A program made the translations under genes and the position numbers. Source: Sphingobacteriia bacterium (GTDB lineage Bacteria; Bacteroidota; Bacteroidia; UBA7662). From it: a stretch of 38,690 nt of DNA. This document shows, one piece after another, positions 1 through 10,669 of the stretch. How positions within the stretch are numbered: position 1 is the first letter of the stretch; the number at the start of each line of letters is the position of its first letter. The stretch covers positions 1 through 38,690 of the forward strand of contig RFMW01000108.1 in NCBI GenBank assembly GCA_009927485.1, read 5' to 3'. Below the pieces are notes generated by a model. The model had not been told where the DNA came from. It was given only the letters and a program-made list of their open reading frames with translations, and did no database searches.

Positions 1-2
1 TT

Positions 3-78
3 TGGCCGATGGTGTAATTGGCAACACGTCTGATTTTGGTTCAGAAGAGTCTAGGTTCGAGACCTAGTCGGCCAACCA
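3..78 (+). tRNA. tRNA-Gln (anticodon TTG), CCA encoded
   Basis: Cloverleaf read by eye: acceptor TGGCCGA/TCGGCCA, anticodon stem TCTGA/TCAGA with loop TTTTGGT (anticodon TTG), T-arm CTAGG-TTCGAGA-CCTAG, discriminator A plus CCA. Confidence 0.95.
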
Positions 79-81
79 AAC

Positions 82-111
82 AAAAAGGGCTGCTCAGAGG
101 CAGCCCTTTTT
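82..111. terminator. Rho-independent bidirectional terminator between tRNA-Gln and ahcY
   Basis: Perfect 12-bp inverted repeat AAAAAGGGCTGC-TCAGAG-GCAGCCCTTTTT with A/T tracts on both sides, between convergent genes. Confidence 0.9.
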
Positions 112-139
112 GTTTTGGAATCCACTTTGGGATTCAATC

Positions 140-1447
140 CTAATACCGGTACATCTCTGTTTTGAAAGGACCGTTGAGGCCAACACCAATATAGTCAGCT
201 TGTTCTTGGTTCAGTACCTCAAGTTCCGCACCAACCTTGGACAGGTGCAGGGCGGCCACTTTCTCGTCGAGGTGTTTGGGCAGTACATAGACCTGGTTGG
301 TGTACTGACCTTCGTTCTTCCATAATTCGATTTGGGCCAAGGTTTGGTTGGTGAATGAATTGGACATCACGAAACTTGGGTGACCCATGGCGCATCCCAG
401 ATTCACCAAACGGCCTTCGGCAAGAATGATAATTTCTCGGCCTTCAATTTCATAAACATCCACTTGAGGCTTGACCACATATTTGGTATGCCCGAAGTTG
501 GAATTCAACCAGGCCATGTCGATTTCGTTGTCAAAGTGTCCGATGTTGCAGACAATGGTTTTGTCTTTCATGCGACGGAAATGCTTCTCGCTCACGATGT
601 TACAATTTCCTGTGGCTGTGACAACGATATCCACTTGGTCGATGACCGTATCGAGCCTCTTGACCATGTAGCCGTCCATGGCGGCTTGCAAGGCGCAGAT
701 AGGATCAATTTCGGTAACAATAACCCTGGCTCCTGATCCACGCAGGCTTTCGGCGGTTCCTTTACCGACATCGCCGTAACCGCAAACCACCGCAACCTTG
801 CCGGCCATCATGATATCGGTGGCGCGACGGATGGCGTCCACGGCGGATTCACGGCAACCGTATTTGTTATCAAATTTGGATTTGGTCACGGAGTCGTTGA
901 CGTTGATTGCAGGAACGGGCAGGGTTCCTTTGCGCATGCGTTGGTACAACCGGGCCACTCCGGTCGTCGTTTCTTCGGAGATACCCTTGACGCCGGCGGC
1001 GATTTCGGGATAACGATCCAGGACCACGTTGGTGAGGTCACCCCCATCATCCAAAATCATATTGAGGGGAAGTCCCCCTTCAAAAGCGTGAAGGGTTTGC
1101 TCAATGCACCACTCGTATTCTTCTTCGGTCATCCCCTTCCAAGCATAGACCGGGATTCCGGCCGCAGCAATCGCGGCAGCGGCGTGGTCTTGGGTCGAAA
1201 AGATATTGCAAGAGGACCAACTGACTTCAGCACCCAAGGCCTTGAGGGTTTCGATAAGGACAGCGGTTTGGATGGTCATGTGGAGACAGCCGGCAATACG
1301 AGCGCCTTTGAGGGGCTGTTGAGGGCCGTATTCTTCACGGATGGCCATCAAACCGGGCATTTCGGCCTCGGCCAGGCGAATTTCTTTGCGACCCCATTCG
1401 GCCAACTTGATGTCTTTGACTTGGTAATTGTTCACTGCGGTTTCCAT
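140..1447 (-). CDS. ahcY: Adenosylhomocysteinase (S-adenosyl-L-homocysteine hydrolase)
   Basis: 435 aa ORF; family motifs such as [46 protein letters not shown] and C-terminal KTEMYRY. Confidence 0.97.
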   Translation of the reverse strand: METAVNNYQVKDIKLAEWGRKEIRLAEAEMPGLMAIREEYGPQQPLKGARIAGCLHMTIQTAVLIETLKALGAEVSWSSCNIFSTQDHAAAAIAAAGIPVYAWKGMTEEEYEWCIEQTLHAFEGGLPLNMILDDGGDLTNVVLDRYPEIAAGVKGISEETTTGVARLYQRMRKGTLPVPAINVNDSVTKSKFDNKYGCRESAVDAIRRATDIMMAGKVAVVCGYGDVGKGTAESLRGSGARVIVTEIDPICALQAAMDGYMVKRLDTVIDQVDIVVTATGNCNIVSEKHFRRMKDKTIVCNIGHFDNEIDMAWLNSNFGHTKYVVKPQVDVYEIEGREIIILAEGRLVNLGCAMGHPSFVMSNSFTNQTLAQIELWKNEGQYTNQVYVLPKHLDEKVAALHLSKVGAELEVLNQEQADYIGVGLNGPFKTEMYRY

Positions 1448-1545
1448 TGAAGGTGAGAGATTTAAGGTTTGGGGCGCAAATATAAGCGATGGCGGGGGTA
1501 TCAGGGGTTAATTTCGCCTTGCCGCCGAAGAAAGGAAACTAATTC

Positions 1546-1562
1546 TTGGCACGAAATTTGCA
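1546..1562 (+). promoter_or_regulatory. Candidate sigma-54 (RpoN) -24/-12 promoter
   Basis: TTGGCACGAAATTTGCA matches YTGGCACGrNNNTTGCW at every specified position; lies 27 nt upstream of the bacilliredoxin ATG. Confidence 0.65.
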
Positions 1563-1588
1563 CTTTATCTATCAATAACCTAAACGAT

Positions 1589-2005
1589 ATGCCTTATCCT
1601 GAATTTATGGTGGCGCCCATGCGCCGTGAGTTAACTGACCTTGGCTTCGAAGAGCTCAAAACCCCCGAAGACGTACAGTCCTTTGTCAACCGTAAGGATG
1701 ACCTCGCTCTTGTTGTCGTGAATTCTGTCTGCGGTTGTGCGGCATCCAATGCACGGCCTGGGGTGCGCAAAGCCTTGGAACATCCTCAAGCCCCCAGCGC
1801 CAAGGTCACCGTCTTCGCCGGAATGGAAACGGATGCCGTGGACGAAATGCGAACCCATTTCCTGCCGTATCCCCCCTCCTCTCCCTGCATTGCCCTTTTC
1901 AAAGGGGGTCAATTGCTGCATCTCATCGAGCGCAACGGTATCGAAGGCCAGAGCGCGGACCAGATCGCTGCACGTTTGTCCGCCCTGTTCGAGGAGGTCG
2001 CTTAA
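1589..2005 (+). CDS. BrxA/BrxB (YphP/YqiW) family bacilliredoxin
   Basis: 138 aa from ATG 1589 (MPYPEFMVAPMRRELTDLGFEEL...); CGC redox motif in VVNSVCGCAASNARPG; the longer ORF start at 1469 is unlikely. Confidence 0.9.
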   Translation: MPYPEFMVAPMRRELTDLGFEELKTPEDVQSFVNRKDDLALVVVNSVCGCAASNARPGVRKALEHPQAPSAKVTVFAGMETDAVDEMRTHFLPYPPSSPCIALFKGGQLLHLIERNGIEGQSADQIAARLSALFEEVA

Positions 2006-2052
2006 CCGACCCCTTTCACCGCCTGTTTCTAAAGCAATGGAGGCGTATTGCC

Positions 2053-3414
2053 TTATTTGGCGGGGAGATCGTATTTCTCGCTGAATTTGCGGTACAAGAC
2101 CTTTTGCTTGTCGTCCAAATTGACTCGCCTGCCGTCCACGAAGGCATGGGTTGGACGATTCCCCCGCATATCCAAGGCGTCACCTTCCGAAAGGAAGAGG
2201 GTTGCACTTTTGCCTTCTTCGATGCTTCCGTAGCGATCGTCAATGCCCAGAATTTTGGCTGCATCCAGGGTCAGGGCCTGCAATGCCCGCAGGGTATCTA
2301 ACCCAAAACCGACCGCATGCCCTGCTTGATAAGGCAGGTTCCGTTGGTTCCAGGCCCCGTCCATGCTGTAGCAGAAGCGCACTCCTGCTTTGGCGAGTTC
2401 AGCGGGCAGGGTGTAGGCGGCATAGACCGGGTCTCCATCGCGATTGGGCAGGCGATGAACCTTACCCAAGACCAGGTCAATTTTTTCTTTGGCCAGCCAA
2501 TCCACCAAGAGATCGGCCTCTTCGGCGCCGACCAAGACGGGTTTGAGGTTCCATGCCTTGAAGAATTCCACCGCAGCAATCATGCCTTTGGCCTCGGAGA
2601 CCCGTACAAAGACCTTGGTGCTTCCGTTCCAAAGACCGGCAGCTGCGGCAAGTTTGAGGTTCACCGGAGAGGCCTTGGCCTTGGTGGTGCTGGGGTTGGC
2701 CCTATGATAATCACGGGCCTCGTTCAGGTATTGACGAAGCTGATCCAAGGTCTGCTGCCTGGATTTTTCTTGTTCTTCGGTGGAAGGGGCTTGCCTGCCG
2801 CTTTGGTTGGTCATGGAAGGCCAATTGAAAAAGAGCCCATCCTGGGGCTTAACGCAAGCATCTTCCCAATTCCAGGCATCTAGCTGCACCACGGCCGAGC
2901 GACCGGAAATGAGCCCGCCTTCCGGCGCGATTTGGGCGAGCAGAACCCCGTGATTGCGGACGGTGGGTACGATTCTTGAATCAGTATTGTAAGCAATGAG
3001 GGCATGCACTTGGGGATTGAGGCTGCCCGTCTCGGTATGATCCCGGGTCGCCCGCACGCTTTCGATTTCGTACAAGCCAAGAAGGGTATGCGGTGCAATA
3101 AAACCAGGGTACAAATGCTGACCTGAGGCATTGATGATTTCAGAGTTGGTGGCGTCCAGGCGAATTTCAGCTCCACTGCCGACGTAATGAATGCGTCCGT
3201 TGCTGAACCCCACCAATCCGGGGTACGGTGCCCTCACGCCGTCATGGATGGTGGCTCCGGTGATCCAAATCGCTTTGGATTGGGCTTTGCCGGGGGAAGG
3301 ATTGGATTGGGCACGCAATTCAGTAACACCGATTGCGATCAATGCCAAAAGGAGGTACCCGGAGTAAGAAAGGAAGTGCCCGGAGAGGGTTTTTTTGCTA
3401 ATTCTTGTTTTCAT
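2053..3414 (-). CDS. Secreted amidohydrolase-like protein (imidazolonepropionase-like superfamily), possibly catalytically degenerate
   Basis: 453 aa; N-terminal signal peptide; GATIHDG and YPGFIAPHTLLGL resemble amidohydrolase PGxIDxHxH but lack the HxH pair; C-terminal LTLDAAKILGIDDRYGSIEEGKSATLFL is typical of the fold. Confidence 0.8.
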   Translation of the reverse strand: MKTRISKKTLSGHFLSYSGYLLLALIAIGVTELRAQSNPSPGKAQSKAIWITGATIHDGVRAPYPGLVGFSNGRIHYVGSGAEIRLDATNSEIINASGQHLYPGFIAPHTLLGLYEIESVRATRDHTETGSLNPQVHALIAYNTDSRIVPTVRNHGVLLAQIAPEGGLISGRSAVVQLDAWNWEDACVKPQDGLFFNWPSMTNQSGRQAPSTEEQEKSRQQTLDQLRQYLNEARDYHRANPSTTKAKASPVNLKLAAAAGLWNGSTKVFVRVSEAKGMIAAVEFFKAWNLKPVLVGAEEADLLVDWLAKEKIDLVLGKVHRLPNRDGDPVYAAYTLPAELAKAGVRFCYSMDGAWNQRNLPYQAGHAVGFGLDTLRALQALTLDAAKILGIDDRYGSIEEGKSATLFLSEGDALDMRGNRPTHAFVDGRRVNLDDKQKVLYRKFSEKYDLPAK

Positions 3415-3447
3415 AACATTATTTTGAATTCATTCCGCTTGAGGAGC

Positions 3448-5475
3448 TCATTCCTTTGGGGATTCGGGGTTCATCCAATGAAGAATACGCTCCTTCACTT
3501 GCGTGGCCGTCAGACCAAAGTGTTCAGCCAAATCAGGACCTGGGGCGGAGTAACCAAAGCAGTCCACTCCGATGTTCAAGCCATGTCTGCCGGTGAATTT
3601 AGCCCATCCTGTGGTGACTCCTGCCTCCACAGATACCCTAAGGGCATGATCCGGCCCCATGATGCTGGCGTAATACGCTTCATCTTGCATTTCCAGACAT
3701 TCCCAACAGGGCAGCGAGAAGATACGGATTTCGCGACGCAAGCCTGCAGGCTCGCCGTCATGGATCGCTTGCGCTGCTTGAATCAAAACGTGGACCTCCG
3801 ATCCCGAGGCATAACCGTATAGCGGAGCAAGCTCCGAGCTATCCCCTTCAGCATGCCAGGCCAGGTACGCGCCTCGGGATACCAGGGTGTCCAGGGTTTG
3901 GGTGTCGGTATCGGTGCATTCGAGCGTTGGCACATTTTGACGGGTCAAGGCGAGTACCACCGGTTGATGAGGTTGGGCCGCCCAAATCCGCAGGCAGGCC
4001 TGGGTTTCTCGGGCATCCGCAGGGCGCATGACCCACAAATCCGGAATCAAACGCAAGGACATCACATGCTCGATGGATTGATGGGTTGGCCCATCTTCGC
4101 CAAGGAAAATAGAATCATGGGTGAATACATGCAGCACCGGAATTTTCTGAATAGCACTCATCCGGATGGCATTGCGCATATAATCCGAGAAGGTCAAGAA
4201 AGTTGCGCCAAAGGCTTTGGCATCAGGGGAATACAAGGCTATCCCGTTCACAATAGCGGCCATTGGGAATTCTCTAACCCCAAAAGCCAGGTTTCTGCCA
4301 CCGCGATCATTCGCGGTGAACTCACCCACCGCTTTGGCAAAGGCCCCCGTGTTGTTGGAAGGCTCCAAGTCCGCTGAACCTCCGGTAAGCCCCGGCATGG
4401 TTCGGCCCATAAGCTCCAAGGCCTGACCGAAGGCAACTCTGGTGGCCAGCATTTGATGGTTGTTGTAGGTTGGCCATTCGTTGATGCCGGGCAGCCTGCT
4501 CGGCACCTTTTGCGGAGTTGTGTTACGAAAACTTGCTTCCGCCTGAGCCTCGAAGGTGTTCAGATTGCGGTTGAAATACGGGTACAGTTCCTCTGCCACG
4601 GCGAAATGGGCTTGCGGATTCAGGCCCAAAGCTTGTTTGGTGGCCGCAATTTCTTCTGCAGGGAGGGGTTCGCCATGGGTTTTGGCTAAACCTTCCATCG
4701 TGGCGGCTCCTTTGGCCATGATGCTTTGACCGATGATCATAAGGGGCTTGTCACGGCCATTTTCCATGGCGCGATCCAAGACGGCCCGTAATTGGGCATG
4801 GTCGTGCCCATCCACCTCCACAACTTCCCATTGCATAGATTCAAAATGCGCCTTGAAGTCCAGGGAACTGACCCGATTCACCGCCCCCGATATTTGGATA
4901 TCGTTTTTGTCGTAATACAAGATCAAATTGTGCAAGGCCCAATGCCCCGCAAGTTGGCAGGCTCCCAGGGCTACATCTTCCTGAAGGTCACCGTCGCCGG
5001 CCAAGACCCAGACCTTGGGTAAACGAGGCAAAGTTGTTGTTTCCTCACGCTGTTGCCTGGCCTGTTCCTGCAGAGCCGCTACAGCCATGCCCACGGCCAT
5101 CGCCACGCCTTGACCCAGAGGCCCGGTGGTGGCCTCCACACCGGGGGTGAGATGATTTTCGGGGTGGCCGGGGGTGAGGCTACCCAATTGACGAAAACGT
5201 TTGATTTCGTCCATGGGTAACATGCCTGCCATATGCAAGAGGGAATAGAGCAGCATGGATTCATGCCCAGCGGATAACACAAAACGATCTCTGGACGGCC
5301 AACCCGGATATTTCGGCGCATAACACAGATACTCCATCCACAACAAGGCCGCAAAATCACAAGAAGAAAACGCTCCCCCAGGATGACCTGAATTTGCTGC
5401 CCTTGTGGCGTCCATGACCAGGCCTTTGAGGTGGGCGATAATCGAACGATCCAATTCAGGTTGATGAAGCGGCAT
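3448..5475 (-). CDS. tkt: Transketolase
   Basis: 675 aa; DATRAANSGHPGGAFSSCDFAALLW, GPLGQGVAMAVG, LAGDGDLQED, THDSIFLGEDGPTHQSIEH motifs. Confidence 0.97.
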   Translation of the reverse strand: MPLHQPELDRSIIAHLKGLVMDATRAANSGHPGGAFSSCDFAALLWMEYLCYAPKYPGWPSRDRFVLSAGHESMLLYSLLHMAGMLPMDEIKRFRQLGSLTPGHPENHLTPGVEATTGPLGQGVAMAVGMAVAALQEQARQQREETTTLPRLPKVWVLAGDGDLQEDVALGACQLAGHWALHNLILYYDKNDIQISGAVNRVSSLDFKAHFESMQWEVVEVDGHDHAQLRAVLDRAMENGRDKPLMIIGQSIMAKGAATMEGLAKTHGEPLPAEEIAATKQALGLNPQAHFAVAEELYPYFNRNLNTFEAQAEASFRNTTPQKVPSRLPGINEWPTYNNHQMLATRVAFGQALELMGRTMPGLTGGSADLEPSNNTGAFAKAVGEFTANDRGGRNLAFGVREFPMAAIVNGIALYSPDAKAFGATFLTFSDYMRNAIRMSAIQKIPVLHVFTHDSIFLGEDGPTHQSIEHVMSLRLIPDLWVMRPADARETQACLRIWAAQPHQPVVLALTRQNVPTLECTDTDTQTLDTLVSRGAYLAWHAEGDSSELAPLYGYASGSEVHVLIQAAQAIHDGEPAGLRREIRIFSLPCWECLEMQDEAYYASIMGPDHALRVSVEAGVTTGWAKFTGRHGLNIGVDCFGYSAPGPDLAEHFGLTATQVKERILHWMNPESPKE

Positions 5476-5552
5476 GGGAATTCTGGAAAATTAAGAGTGA
5501 GTGGGCTATGGGATGGAGAGGGCGTGGATTAAAGTCTAAGGTAGTCTTGGTT

Positions 5553-6623
5553 TTAGGAATTAAGACCGGCAAGCCGTTCCGTGTTTTCGGCCATTTTCAG
5601 GGCGTTAACCATATCGAGAATATCGCCATCCATGAATTGATCCAAGGAATATACCGTCATCCCAATGCGATGATCGGTCACCCGGCTTTGGGGGAAATTG
5701 TAGGTTCGGATTTTGGCTGATCGATCACCGGTGGATACCATGGACTTGCGTTTGCCCGCTTCTTCGGCATCGGCTTTCATTTTCTGAACTTCGTAGAGCT
5801 TGGTCCTCAACATTTCCATGGCCCTCATTCGGTTCGCCAATTGAGATCGTTCCACCTGACAGGTCACCACAATCCCCGTGGGTTTGTGGGTCAGCATGAC
5901 TTTGGTTTCGACCTTGTTCACATTTTGCCCACCGGCACCCCCGGATCTGGCGGTTTGCAATTCAATATCCGCGGGGTTAATGACCACGTCTATTTCTTCG
6001 GCTTCGGGCATAACTGCTACCGTGGCCGCCGAAGTGTGGACTCGACCTTGGGTCTCGGTCACAGGGATACGTTGAACTCGGTGTACCCCGGATTCGAACT
6101 TCAAGGTTCCGTAAACTTCATCGCCGCTTACCCGGTAAATGATTTCCTTGAATCCACCCATGGTCCCTTCGCTGGAATCCTGCAATTCGACTTTCCAACC
6201 CTGCCCTTCGCAAAAGCGTTGGTACATTCGGGCCAAATCCCCTGCAAAAATGCTGGCCTCATCGCCCCCGGTCCCTGCCCTGATTTCGAGGTACACATCC
6301 TTGTGGTCCTCCGGGTCTTTGGGGATGAGCAACCATTTAAGTTCCTCACTGCAAACGGGCAAAATGGCTTCTGCTTCCGCCAGCTCTTGTTTACCCATTT
6401 CGGCCCATTCAGGATCTTGGTTTTCTTGAAGGAAAGCACGGCCTTCTTCGATCCGCTTGAGGGTATGCCGGTAACGGTTGGCCACATCCATGATTTTCTG
6501 AAGCCGGCTGTATTCTTTGTTGAGCGAAGCCATCTTGGAAGAATCCGCAAAGACAGCGGGGTCCTGCAGCAACCTTTCCAATTCCGCGAATCGGGCTTCC
6601 AGAGGAGCAAGTTGATCGAGCAT
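5553..6623 (-). CDS. prfA: Peptide chain release factor 1
   Basis: 356 aa; [12 protein letters not shown] (GGQ motif), PVT tripeptide in [42 protein letters not shown]-terminus. Confidence 0.95.
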   Translation of the reverse strand: MLDQLAPLEARFAELERLLQDPAVFADSSKMASLNKEYSRLQKIMDVANRYRHTLKRIEEGRAFLQENQDPEWAEMGKQELAEAEAILPVCSEELKWLLIPKDPEDHKDVYLEIRAGTGGDEASIFAGDLARMYQRFCEGQGWKVELQDSSEGTMGGFKEIIYRVSGDEVYGTLKFESGVHRVQRIPVTETQGRVHTSAATVAVMPEAEEIDVVINPADIELQTARSGGAGGQNVNKVETKVMLTHKPTGIVVTCQVERSQLANRMRAMEMLRTKLYEVQKMKADAEEAGKRKSMVSTGDRSAKIRTYNFPQSRVTDHRIGMTVYSLDQFMDGDILDMVNALKMAENTERLAGLNS

Positions 6624-6628
6624 ATCGC

Positions 6629-7492
6629 TTAGGTTGCTTGGGTGATGGAGGGTTGTTGATGATGACGTCCGTGGCCGGTGGGTTGATGCTCAGGATAGGT
6701 GAGCAAATCAAGCTTTCCGTTTTCGAAACGCCCGTAGGTAAAGTGCGTGATCCAATCCCCCAAATTCACATAAACCCCGCCCTGGGGCAAGGCACAATGC
6801 ACCGGCAAATGCCGATGACCAAAGACCAGGTAATCGTAAGGGGGAAGACCGTTCCGATGCCGCCGCTCTTGTTGACGCAGGCAGTATTGGTACAGCCATT
6901 CTTGGTCCGGGTTGAAGGGCAATTGCCCTGCGGATGCTGCATGACTGCTGGGTTCTTGGGCAAGTCTGCTGCTTCTGGAGAAATGCTGGGCCAAGGCAAA
7001 GGAAATATTCGGATGCAGCCAAGCAAACATGCGTTGGCACAAGGGGGAGTGGAAAATTCGCCGAAGTCGTTTGAAGCCGTGATCGCCAGGGCCTTTGCCA
7101 TCCCCGTGGGCCAAATAGAGGTGACGGCCTTCCCATTCAACCTCCAAGGCATCGCGATGAAGGATCACCCCCAGTTCCTTTTCCAAATACCCAAAGGTCC
7201 ACAAATCGTGGTTCCCCGTAAAATAATGAACAGGAATCCCACGATCGGTTAGGCGAGCCAGGCAGCCTTGAAGCCGTACAAAATGTTTGGGAACGGCATG
7301 CTTTAGCTCAAACCAGAAATCAAAGACATCCCCTAACAAATAATACGCCATGGCGCTGTCCGCTGTTTCTTCAAAAAAACGTAACAATATTTGCTCCCTT
7401 TCGTGGGAGGCCTTGACGTTGGGACTCCCCAAATGAAAATCACTCAAGAGGTAAATCACGGAACCGTTGCGGAAGGCAGGAGAGTTGGCCAT
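6629..7492 (-). CDS. UDP-2,3-diacylglucosamine diphosphatase-like metallophosphoesterase (LpxH family)
   Basis: 287 aa; [35 protein letters not shown] and VFGHRHLP calcineurin-like phosphoesterase motifs. Confidence 0.88.
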   Translation of the reverse strand: MANSPAFRNGSVIYLLSDFHLGSPNVKASHEREQILLRFFEETADSAMAYYLLGDVFDFWFELKHAVPKHFVRLQGCLARLTDRGIPVHYFTGNHDLWTFGYLEKELGVILHRDALEVEWEGRHLYLAHGDGKGPGDHGFKRLRRIFHSPLCQRMFAWLHPNISFALAQHFSRSSRLAQEPSSHAASAGQLPFNPDQEWLYQYCLRQQERRHRNGLPPYDYLVFGHRHLPVHCALPQGGVYVNLGDWITHFTYGRFENGKLDLLTYPEHQPTGHGRHHQQPSITQAT

Positions 7493-7511
7493 GGGCTTTG
7501 TTCTTCGCAGT

Positions 7512-8198
7512 TTAACCTTGATGCTCCTCCTCCAACAAGAAAACCCACAATTCTTTGGGTCCGTGGGCTCCCAAAACCAGGGTTTTTTCGATATCCGCCG
7601 TGCGGCTAGGTCCGGTGATGGTCGAGATCATGGAGGGCAGGCCCGTCTGGGCATAGCGATCCTTGATGAGTTGCCAACCGTCCTTCCATCGAGGCACCAA
7701 TTGGCTTGGGCGGGCGATGACCCAATGAACCGGAGGCAAAATGGTCATAGTTCGTCCCATGTTCTGCCTTGAGCTCACCATCACGGAACCGCTCCAGGCA
7801 ACCAGGGCCTCACAAGAAGTGATGCCAATTTCCATAGCGCGCAAGGCCTCATCGCTTGCCCCACTTGCATGGCCAGGTGCAGACTGTGCAAACGTGAAAT
7901 TGCAGCGCGTGAGAATCTCCTGTATTGAAGGTTCCAGGCAATGAATTTGCGATGGAGGCACGGTTCCGGCTGCCTGTTGAAGGAAGTCGCCCAGCTCCGC
8001 TAAGTTCTCGGCATACACAAATTTGCCCTGCAAGGCAAGCAGACGTTGAGCAAATCGCGTAGCGGTATCCTCCTCGCATTCCACAAAGGGGCTCTCCGTG
8101 AGGAGAGATTCACTGCGTACCCGTTTTGGAGGGTCCGAAGGATGAATGAGCGCCTTGCGTATTTGTTGAATAATATGTTCCCGCGAATTCAACGCCAT
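7512..8198 (-). CDS. LUD-domain protein (LutC/YkgG family)
   Basis: 228 aa; C-terminal GITSCEALVAWSGSVMVSSRQ...STITGPSRTADIEKTLVLGAHGPKELWVFLLE is typical of LUD/LutC proteins. Confidence 0.88.
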   Translation of the reverse strand: MALNSREHIIQQIRKALIHPSDPPKRVRSESLLTESPFVECEEDTATRFAQRLLALQGKFVYAENLAELGDFLQQAAGTVPPSQIHCLEPSIQEILTRCNFTFAQSAPGHASGASDEALRAMEIGITSCEALVAWSGSVMVSSRQNMGRTMTILPPVHWVIARPSQLVPRWKDGWQLIKDRYAQTGLPSMISTITGPSRTADIEKTLVLGAHGPKELWVFLLEEEHQG

Positions 8199-8202
8199 AG
8201 GA

Positions 8203-10206
8203 TCAGGCCTCTTGGTTCGTCGGGTTATTCGCCGATTCCGGGATGGGAACCGCAGGAATCTCCGCGTTCTGAACGTCGAAAGGCCTTGGTCCAGCCAAAC
8301 GCTCCAGATCTTGTTTGAAAATCACTTCTTTGGACAAGAGCTCCTGGGCGATGGCCTCCAGGACCTCCCGCTTGGAGCGGATCAAATCCAGGGTTTTGTC
8401 GTAGGCGGTTTCGATAATCTTGCGGACCTCTTGATCAATAAGCAAGGAAGTCTGTTCCGAATAAGGTTTGCGGAATTGGTATTCGCCTTGAGGGTCGTTG
8501 AAGCTCACCGGCCCCACCGCTTTGTTCATCCCGTACAAGGTTACCATACCGTAGGCCATGCGGGTGATGCGCTCTAAATCGTTTTGGGCTCCGGTGCTGA
8601 TTCGGCCAAACACAATTTCTTCCGCGGCTCGACCCCCCAGGGTCATGCACATGGAGTCAACCAATTGTTCAGTGGTGTAGAGGTACTGTTCTTTGGGGAG
8701 GTATTGGGCGTAACCCAACGCGGCCACTCCTCTTGGAACGATGCTGACCTTGACCAAGGGATCGGTGCTGTCCAAAAACCAACCGACCACGGCATGCCCT
8801 GCTTCGTGGTAGGCAACAATTTTCTTTTCTTCGGGGGATATGATTTTGTTTTTCTTCTCGAGACCTCCGATAACACGGTCTATGGCCGCATTGAAGTCGA
8901 TCATCTCCACCTCCTTCTTGTCGGTGCGGGCCGCAATCAGGGCTGCTTCGTTGCAGACATTGGCGATTTCGGCCCCAGCAAAACCAGGGGTTTGTTCGGC
9001 CAATTTATGGGCATCTACTTCGGCCGCAAGTTTGAGCGCCTTGAGATGAACCTTGAAAATCTGCTCCCGGCCAATCAAATCCGGTCGGTCTATGCTGATT
9101 TGCCGGTCAAATCGGCCTGGTCGTAACAATGCGGCATCCAGAACGTCCGGGCGATTGGTGGCCGCCATCATGATGATGCCCAGGTCGGTGGAAAAGCCAT
9201 CCATCTCCACAAGCAATTGATTCAAGGTGCTTTCGCGCTCATCGTTGCCTCCCATGATCTGGTTTTTGCCTCTGGAGCGTCCGACCGCATCAATTTCATC
9301 AATGAAGATGATGCAAGGGGCTTTTTCGCGGGCTTGTTTGAACAAATCCCTCACCCGGCTGGCGCCCACCCCCACGAACATCTCCACGAAATCTGAACCG
9401 CTCAAGGTGAAGAATGGAACCTGGGCTTCCCCGGCAACGGCTTTGGCCAGCAAGGTTTTGCCCGTTCCGGGAGGGCCTACCAACAGCACCCCTTTGGGGA
9501 TTTTGCCGCCTAGCGCCGTGTATTTCTTGGGGTTCTTCAAGAAATCAACCACCTCGATGACCTCAACTTTGGCCTCTTCAAGGCCAGCAACATCGTTGAA
9601 AGTAATGTTAACCTTGGTGTTTTTGTCAAAAAGGGTGGCCTTGGATTTTCCGATATTGAAGATTTGTCCCCCAGGACCTCCCCCGGAAGTCACTCTTCGG
9701 AACAACAGAAACCACAGACCCACCAGAAGCAAAGTGGGTAAGAGAAATCCCAAGGCATCGCTGAACCATGAATGCCGGGTTTCCCATTGAACTTGGAGTT
9801 GTGATTTCCCTTCCTTCTCGGCAAGGGCTTTGAGTCTGTTTTCCAAGCTTTCTGGCGAACTCTCGGTGAAGAGGTACGGGTTGTTGCGCGCGCCGCCAAA
9901 ACTTTTGTTCTGAAAATCCTTGAATTTATCGGATTTCATCGCTGCATCGGTGAGATGAACTTCGATGTAATACAACTCATCTTGTTTATAACCAACGAGT
10001 TTCTCAACTTCACCTTTGGCGTATATTTCCGAAAACTCCTTCCAAGCAATGGTTTTCACGCTGCTGCTGGGATTCAGTAATTGGATGCCCAGCAACACCA
10101 CAGCCACTACGATATAGATCCAGTAAAAACCGAATCCGGATTTGGGCTCTTTGGTCGCAGGGGTTTTGCCGTTCTTTCGATTGGCGGGTTTGGTTTTGGA
10201 GGCCAT
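8203..10206 (-). CDS. ftsH: ATP-dependent zinc metalloprotease FtsH
   Basis: 667 aa; Walker [22 protein letters not shown] region [25 protein letters not shown] zinc site, [11 protein letters not shown]. Confidence 0.97.
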   Translation of the reverse strand: MASKTKPANRKNGKTPATKEPKSGFGFYWIYIVVAVVLLGIQLLNPSSSVKTIAWKEFSEIYAKGEVEKLVGYKQDELYYIEVHLTDAAMKSDKFKDFQNKSFGGARNNPYLFTESSPESLENRLKALAEKEGKSQLQVQWETRHSWFSDALGFLLPTLLLVGLWFLLFRRVTSGGGPGGQIFNIGKSKATLFDKNTKVNITFNDVAGLEEAKVEVIEVVDFLKNPKKYTALGGKIPKGVLLVGPPGTGKTLLAKAVAGEAQVPFFTLSGSDFVEMFVGVGASRVRDLFKQAREKAPCIIFIDEIDAVGRSRGKNQIMGGNDERESTLNQLLVEMDGFSTDLGIIMMAATNRPDVLDAALLRPGRFDRQISIDRPDLIGREQIFKVHLKALKLAAEVDAHKLAEQTPGFAGAEIANVCNEAALIAARTDKKEVEMIDFNAAIDRVIGGLEKKNKIISPEEKKIVAYHEAGHAVVGWFLDSTDPLVKVSIVPRGVAALGYAQYLPKEQYLYTTEQLVDSMCMTLGGRAAEEIVFGRISTGAQNDLERITRMAYGMVTLYGMNKAVGPVSFNDPQGEYQFRKPYSEQTSLLIDQEVRKIIETAYDKTLDLIRSKREVLEAIAQELLSKEVIFKQDLERLAGPRPFDVQNAEIPAVPIPESANNPTNQEA

Positions 10207-10212
10207 TTGAAT

Positions 10213-10629
10213 TTAAGAATTGGAGTCGAAAGTTGCAGGTTCAGGATAGGTGATTCGGGCGTCGTTCCATAGTTTTTCGAGGTTATAGAACTCGCGCAAT
10301 TCAGGGATAAACAAATGAAGAACGAGTTCGCCATAATCCACCAAGATCCACCGGCCATGGGTCTGTCCCTCCGATCCCCATGGTTTAACCCCGACCTGTT
10401 CACGCGCTTTCTCGTGGACGGATTCGGCCAGGGCTCTTAATTGGGTGGAGGATTCCGCTTGAGCGATTACAAAGAAGTCCGCCATACGCTCCGGCAAATG
10501 TCTCATGTCCATCACACAAATTTTTTGACCCTTTTTGTCTTCGAGGCCTTCGATAACGGCTTGCACCAAGGGGTGATCGGCAAAGGTGGTGGGTTGGTTC
10601 ATGCAGGATTCGGAAGGCTTGGGAGACAA
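10213..10629 (-). CDS. rsfS: Ribosome silencing factor RsfS/YbeB/Iojap
   Basis: 138 aa; WILVDYGELVLHLFIPELREFYNLEKLW is diagnostic; adjacent to ftsH. Confidence 0.93.
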   Translation of the reverse strand: MSPKPSESCMNQPTTFADHPLVQAVIEGLEDKKGQKICVMDMRHLPERMADFFVIAQAESSTQLRALAESVHEKAREQVGVKPWGSEGQTHGRWILVDYGELVLHLFIPELREFYNLEKLWNDARITYPEPATFDSNS

Positions 10630-10669
10630 AAAACGAGGAGGTCAGGGATCTTTGTGCAAAAGTAGGCAG

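Noticed and set aside
941-1450. 169-aa plus-strand ORF opposite ahcY
   Set aside because: Fully antisense to a clear ahcY gene; low-complexity translation without recognisable motifs.
2032-2057. GCAAT...ATTGC hairpin between the convergent bacilliredoxin and amidohydrolase genes
   Set aside because: Only a 5-bp stem with an 8-nt loop; too weak to call a terminator.
5841-6632. 263-aa plus-strand ORF opposite prfA
   Set aside because: Entirely antisense to prfA; the long open frame is explained by codon structure of the real gene.
6638-7252. 204-aa plus-strand ORF opposite the LpxH-like gene
   Set aside because: Antisense to a well-supported phosphoesterase; no domain resemblance.
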